Below the pieces are notes generated by a model. It searched no databases. It saw only the letters and a list, made by a program, of their open reading frames with translations, and was not told the origin of the DNA. Of a DNA stretch of 8,751 nt, positions 5,857-8,751 are shown in pieces (positions within the stretch are counted from its first letter, which is position 1; each line of letters begins with the position of its first letter). A program made the translations under genes and the position numbers. This stretch comes from an uncultured Alistipes sp. GTDB taxonomy: Bacteria; Bacteroidota; Bacteroidia; Bacteroidales; UBA932. The DNA is taken from positions 1 to 8,751 of the forward strand of contig UQUN01000044.1 in NCBI GenBank assembly GCA_900544175.1, read 5' to 3'.

Positions 5857-6612
5857 TCAATCCGCAAGACCTGCCTGCGTCCCGTAAATCCATGCATAAT
5901 AGTCGCCAGAGCACAGCACGACACTGAACTTCCTCAAATCTTCTGATGAGTTGGAAGACAATGTCAGAAGCACATCATTACCGTCTCTCTGGACACGAAG
6001 CCAGTCAATCTGCTTATCAAAATACTGTTCCTCATCACAACGGGAATTCTCTTCCTCAGTCGAAGTATAGCGATCTTCGCCCAACCATATCTCGGTTATC
6101 CACCAGAAGTGCTCAGTCGTCAGACGCACTTCTCCACCATCCCCGCTCATGAAAACGTAACTGTCCGAAAGACCTATCACATCATTCCACAGACCGTCCG
6201 GCCGATCTCCCAACGGGTCTTCCGTACGTTCTTCCGATTCAGCCTGCACACCTGATATCTCAGAGACTTTCCCGTCCACCTCCAGTTCAAGCAGGAATGT
6301 GCGCTCCTTCCCGTCATTCTCGTTTACGGACATCCGTATTTCCCGGTCCGCACACTCCACTGTCAGCCACCCGTAAGTCTCCGAGTATCCCGTCCCTCCT
6401 TCATCCTCTTTGACTCTGAAATCCACCTCGCCTATCCGTACATTTGCAAGTCTCCAGTCCGACGATGCTGTCTGCACACTCAACATTCCGCCCATTCCTT
6501 CGAATGTCACTTCTGTTGAGGAAAAGTCCGTCTCCTGATTCGTTTCTTCAGGTATCGAAGTGCATGCCGATAACGCCAGCACACACCCTAAAATCTTGAT
6601 ACACTTTCTCAT
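5857..6612 (-). CDS. Lipoprotein with two tandem BACON-like domains
   Basis: This 251-residue precursor has a signal peptide ending in a lipobox (MRKCIKILGCVLALSAC, lipidated Cys17), so it is a membrane-anchored lipoprotein. The mature part contains two copies of an all-beta module. Copy 1 is at about 34-125 (GGMLSVQTASSDWRLANVRI, then YGWLTVECADREIRMSV, then GVQAES). Copy 2 is at about 150-248 (GGEVRLTTEHFWWITEIWLG, then IDWLRVQRDGNDVLLTL, then GTQAG). The pattern GG-(beta)-W, then W-L-x-V, then a closing V/T-Q matches the BACON-like domains found in Bacteroidetes surface and carbohydrate-binding lipoproteins. An acidic linker (about 124-140) joins them. No enzyme domain, SusC/D partner or PUL genes are present, so the ligand is unknown. 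It has its own promoter (6717-6745) and terminator and is a single-gene unit. Confidence 0.85.
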   Translation of the reverse strand: MRKCIKILGCVLALSACTSIPEETNQETDFSSTEVTFEGMGGMLSVQTASSDWRLANVRIGEVDFRVKEDEGGTGYSETYGWLTVECADREIRMSVNENDGKERTFLLELEVDGKVSEISGVQAESEERTEDPLGDRPDGLWNDVIGLSDSYVFMSGDGGEVRLTTEHFWWITEIWLGEDRYTSTEEENSRCDEEQYFDKQIDWLRVQRDGNDVLLTLSSNSSEDLRKFSVVLCSGDYYAWIYGTQAGLAD

Positions 6613-6697
6613 AATATGTAGTTTTAAAGTTAATCATAGCCACAGTAAATCATCCCGATCAAATCATAACTTGCCCTCCGTTATTTCCTTAATAAAC

Positions 6698-6709
6698 CAT
6701 ACCGGTATG
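6698..6709. promoter_or_regulatory. 12-bp perfect palindrome at the lipoprotein transcription start
   Basis: CATACCGGTATG is fully palindromic and begins 8 bp after the -7 box of the lipoprotein promoter, so it would overlap or just follow the start of transcription. This is a usual place for a repressor operator. It is GC-containing inside an AT-rich region. The roughly 85-nt leader from here to the ATG at 6612 also contains GGAGG followed 6 nt later by a two-codon open frame; I see no known riboswitch in it. Confidence 0.35.
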
Positions 6710-6716
6710 TCTTTTA

Positions 6717-6745
6717 CAAAGATACAAAAAAAATAAAGTATCAAA
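6717..6745 (-). promoter_or_regulatory. Promoter of the BACON-like lipoprotein gene
   Basis: On the minus strand TTTG (rc of 6742-6745) and a perfect TATCTTTG (rc of 6717-6724) are 17 bp apart, with an AT-rich spacer. The start of transcription would be near 6709-6712, giving a leader of about 100 nt. The remaining gap up to 6833 has no gene; a T-rich stretch after the YfcC stop codon lacks a convincing stem. Confidence 0.6.
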
Positions 6746-6833
6746 TTTTATTCAATTTTTGTATAATGCTGCATATCAATGCCTCTCAAGCAATTTCACG
6801 ACACGTAAAGAAAAGTCAAACCCGTCCGGAAAA

Positions 6834-8417
6834 TCAGAATCCGTTCAGCGGCAGCAGGACGGTAGGTATGAGGAGGAGGAAGCCGAGGACAATGAGCAGC
6901 AGGATGAACTTCCATATCCAGCGGACCCACTTGGCGTAGGGGATACCGGCTATGCCGAGGACGGCGATCAGGACGCCTGAGACCGGGGTGATCATATTGG
7001 TGAAACCGTCTCCGAACTGGAATGCGAGGACGGTAGCCTGCCGGGAAAGGCCGATGAGGTCCGAGAACGGAGCCATGATGGGCATGGTGAGAGCTGCCTT
7101 GGCGGTAGCCGACGGCATGAAGAGGTTGATGCCGGTCTGGATGCCGTACATGGCCGAGAGCGAGCCGATCTTGCTGCCATCTCCAAGACCGGAGGCCATC
7201 GAATAGAGTATGGTGTCGATTACCCGGCCGTTCTCGAGGATGTGTATGATACCGGCAGCCAGACCCACGACGAGGGCCGCGGAGAAAATATCCTTCGCCC
7301 CTTCGAGGAATTCCCGGGCAATGCGGTTGGCATTGTACCCTGCCGCGATGCCCGAAAGGATGCCGAGGGCGAGGAACAGGGCCGCTATCTCCTCTATGTA
7401 CCAAGAATATCCGAGAGCTCCGATGATCAGGAACAGTACGGTGAACAGCAGCATGGTCAGGATAAAATATCTCACGTTGCGCCTCAGGGCAAAGAATGCG
7501 AGGACAATGTAGCAGAATGAGGCGGCGGGCAGAAGCCACGCGGCACGGTAGGAGCCGTTGCCGATGCTGATCTCGCAGTCCCCGGCGTAGAAAACGGAGA
7601 ACAGCACCGTTGCCGCCGAGGAGATGGCGAAAGCCACCCAGGAGGAACGGGTCCTGAGCACTTCCGGCTTCGAGGAGGCATCAGCTGTCTTTTCCCTCCA
7701 CTTGGCATCCGCCTCGTACATGACTGACCGCTTGGGATCGCGGTGTATCCTGTGCGCATAGTGCAGCACGAAGATGATCATCGCCAGATTAAGCACGGCC
7801 CAGCAGACCAGCCGGTACTCGAATCCGGAGAACATAGGCAGGCCTGAGAGGTTCTGCGCCACCCCTACCGTGAACGGATTGAGGACTGCCCCGGCGAAAC
7901 CCACGTGTGCCGCCACATAGACCATACACACCCCAACTATTGAGTCGTAGCCCATCGATATCGCCAGCGGCACTATCAGCACCGTGAACGCAATCGTCTC
8001 CTCGCTCATCCCGAACACCGCTCCGAATATCGAGAACATCAGCATGACAAGCACTAAAACGATATTGTTTACCCCTACAGCCCGCAGCACCCTGAACCTC
8101 TCGAGCCGCGAAGTGAAGGCCAGAAACGAGTGTATTCCGGCATCCACGGCCTTGGCTGAATTGACGATCCAGAATGCTCCGCCGATAATCAGCAGGAATA
8201 CGATGATGCCCGCCTGAGCCGTGAATCCCTCATAGAGCGAAGTCATGATCTGCCAGGTCTGCGGCACCGATTCCTGCCGTACAAAAGTCACCCCTTCGTC
8301 TCCGGTCACGTATTCCCCACCGGGTATGAACCATGTAGCCGCCGCAGCGATGAGGGTCACGGCAAAGATTATCACATAGGTGCTCGGAAATTCCAGCTTT
8401 CGGTTCAGCAGTCTCAT
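6834..8417 (-). CDS. yfcC: YfcC-family membrane carrier
   Basis: This 527-residue inner-membrane protein of about 12 TM helices belongs to the YfcC/DcuC-like (C4-dicarboxylate anaerobic carrier) branch of the ion-transporter superfamily. It begins with the family's KLEFPSTYVIIFAVTL and WFIPGGEY (residues 7-36). The two conserved re-entrant regions are visible. One spans about 125-180 (FGAVFGMSEETIAF ... AHVGFAGAVLNPFTVGVAQ). The other spans about 430-490 (GIQTGINLFMPSATAKAA ... FGDGFTNMITPVSGVL). A hydrophilic loop (about 228-258) lies between the halves. Many relatives are annotated as basic amino-acid antiporters or putative dicarboxylate carriers; in E. coli YfcC has been linked to acetate flux. 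The substrate cannot be told from sequence. It is preceded by a TATTTTTG box with a short leader, and the start is fixed by the family N-terminus. Its GC content is clearly higher than that of the blaI region. Confidence 0.92.
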   Translation of the reverse strand: MRLLNRKLEFPSTYVIIFAVTLIAAAATWFIPGGEYVTGDEGVTFVRQESVPQTWQIMTSLYEGFTAQAGIIVFLLIIGGAFWIVNSAKAVDAGIHSFLAFTSRLERFRVLRAVGVNNIVLVLVMLMFSIFGAVFGMSEETIAFTVLIVPLAISMGYDSIVGVCMVYVAAHVGFAGAVLNPFTVGVAQNLSGLPMFSGFEYRLVCWAVLNLAMIIFVLHYAHRIHRDPKRSVMYEADAKWREKTADASSKPEVLRTRSSWVAFAISSAATVLFSVFYAGDCEISIGNGSYRAAWLLPAASFCYIVLAFFALRRNVRYFILTMLLFTVLFLIIGALGYSWYIEEIAALFLALGILSGIAAGYNANRIAREFLEGAKDIFSAALVVGLAAGIIHILENGRVIDTILYSMASGLGDGSKIGSLSAMYGIQTGINLFMPSATAKAALTMPIMAPFSDLIGLSRQATVLAFQFGDGFTNMITPVSGVLIAVLGIAGIPYAKWVRWIWKFILLLIVLGFLLLIPTVLLPLNGF

Positions 8418-8444
8418 TTCTTTCGTGTTCTTGAATTAGGGAAT

Positions 8445-8452
8445 CAAAAATA
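8445..8452 (-). promoter_or_regulatory. Probable -7 box of the YfcC gene
   Basis: The minus strand reads TATTTTTG, a perfect TAnnTTTG, 27 bp before the ATG at 8417. A TTTG lies only about 12 bp upstream, too close for a standard -33, so the upstream element is uncertain. Confidence 0.45.
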
Positions 8453-8479
8453 GCAGTTATCGTTCAAAGTTGTATAGGT

Positions 8480-8507
8480 TCAGTCGATTTTCAGTGGGAA
8501 TATGCAT
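8480..8507 (+). repeat. Transposon-end-like element, right copy
   Basis: TCAGTCGATTTTCAGTGGG (from 8480) followed by AATATGCAT matches the element at 308-336 but on the opposite strand, so both copies point out of the window. The leading TG of the left copy is GT here (GGTTCAG instead of GTGTCAG), so this end may be degenerate. It lies about 60 bp upstream of the YfcC gene. A 10-bp palindrome ATATGCATAT overlaps its inner edge at 8500-8509. Confidence 0.4.
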
Positions 8508-8751
8508 ATGGGACGCGATTCTGAATAAAAAAGGTATTTGTCGGTACAAATGGGATTTGCTTGTAACACGCATATGTATTGTAACTGACTTACAGTAACC
8601 GTCATATATCGGCGTATAAAGCCCCGTCCTCACGGCGTTCCAAGGCGGCTTTACGGTCAGGCAGTGCTCCACAACGGCAGCGTTTCCCGCGATCCGGTGC
8701 CGGTGCGGCAGACGGGCCGTGAGGAGGAGATCGCGTCCCGGGTACTTGCGT
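8508..8751. other. Region without an assignable gene
   Basis: The first 90 bp are AT-rich with a small hairpin (ATTTGT CGGT ACAAAT around 8536-8551) and two GCATATG words. From about 8600 the GC content rises sharply, as in coding sequence. Frames on both strands stay open to the right edge (plus: VLHNGSVSRDPVPVRQ and onward; minus: 98 codons ending at 8457), but neither has a start codon with support or a motif I recognise. If this is a gene edge, the gene lies mostly outside. Confidence 0.2.

Noticed and set aside
6758..6770. Plus-strand TATAAT-like sequence in the gap before the YfcC 3' end
   Set aside because: No plus-strand gene follows and the box type is not the one used by this phylum; the region is simply AT-rich.
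6796..7539. 247-codon minus-strand open frame inside the YfcC gene
   Set aside because: It is an out-of-frame read of a GC-rich membrane protein gene; the main frame carries the conserved YfcC motifs throughout.

Overview
The window looks like a chromosomal segment from a Bacteroidetes bacterium, most likely order Bacteroidales (a Rikenellaceae/Alistipes-like or Bacteroides-like gut species; I cannot resolve the genus). The evidence is promoter boxes of the Bacteroidetes type (TAnnTTTG at -7) before nearly every gene, weak or absent Shine-Dalgarno sequences, a short-signal lipoprotein with BACON-like domains, a BlaR1-type M56 peptidase whose periplasmic part resembles ExbD, and a 'KLYTAIN' MacB/FtsX-type permease. 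No rRNA, tRNA, CRISPR array or intact transposase is visible.

Layout from left to right. 1-336 is non-coding or unrecognised sequence whose inner edge is a 29-bp element that looks like a transposon end. It abuts 337-678, a decayed piece of a RecG-like/AlbA_2 ATP-binding protein gene (minus strand) broken by a 5-bp tandem duplication. 695-2606 (minus) is a two-gene ion-channel unit: a YbdG/MscM-type mechanosensitive channel followed 31 bp later by a six-TM potassium channel with an arginine-poor S4. Divergent from it, 2755-4859 (plus) is a blaI-blaR1 regulator/sensor-protease pair with an inverted repeat over its promoter. 4907-5187 (plus) is a chloramphenicol-acetyltransferase-family gene that kept both ends and lost its middle. 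Convergent to it, 5237-5653 (minus) is an FtsX-type permease that also kept both ends and lost its middle, in frame. 5857-6612 (minus) is a lipoprotein made of two tandem BACON-like domains, with a strong intrinsic terminator and its own promoter. 6834-8417 (minus) is a YfcC-family 12-TM carrier. 8418-8751 has no assignable gene but carries a second copy of the transposon-end-like element, pointing outward like the first.

How the parts fit. The two channels are probably co-transcribed and serve osmotic/turgor control. BlaI represses and the BlaR1-like protease relieves repression; which genes they control is unknown, but the promoter of the pair itself carries a plausible operator. The lipoprotein and the YfcC carrier each have their own promoter-like sequence. 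Three neighbouring genes (the RecG-like gene, the acetyltransferase and the permease) are broken or internally deleted, so the region between the two outward-facing repeats appears to be undergoing gene decay rather than encoding a new multi-gene system. The most unusual items are the paired internal deletions, the S4 of the potassium channel, the ExbD-like sensor domain on BlaR1, and the outward-facing terminal repeats.
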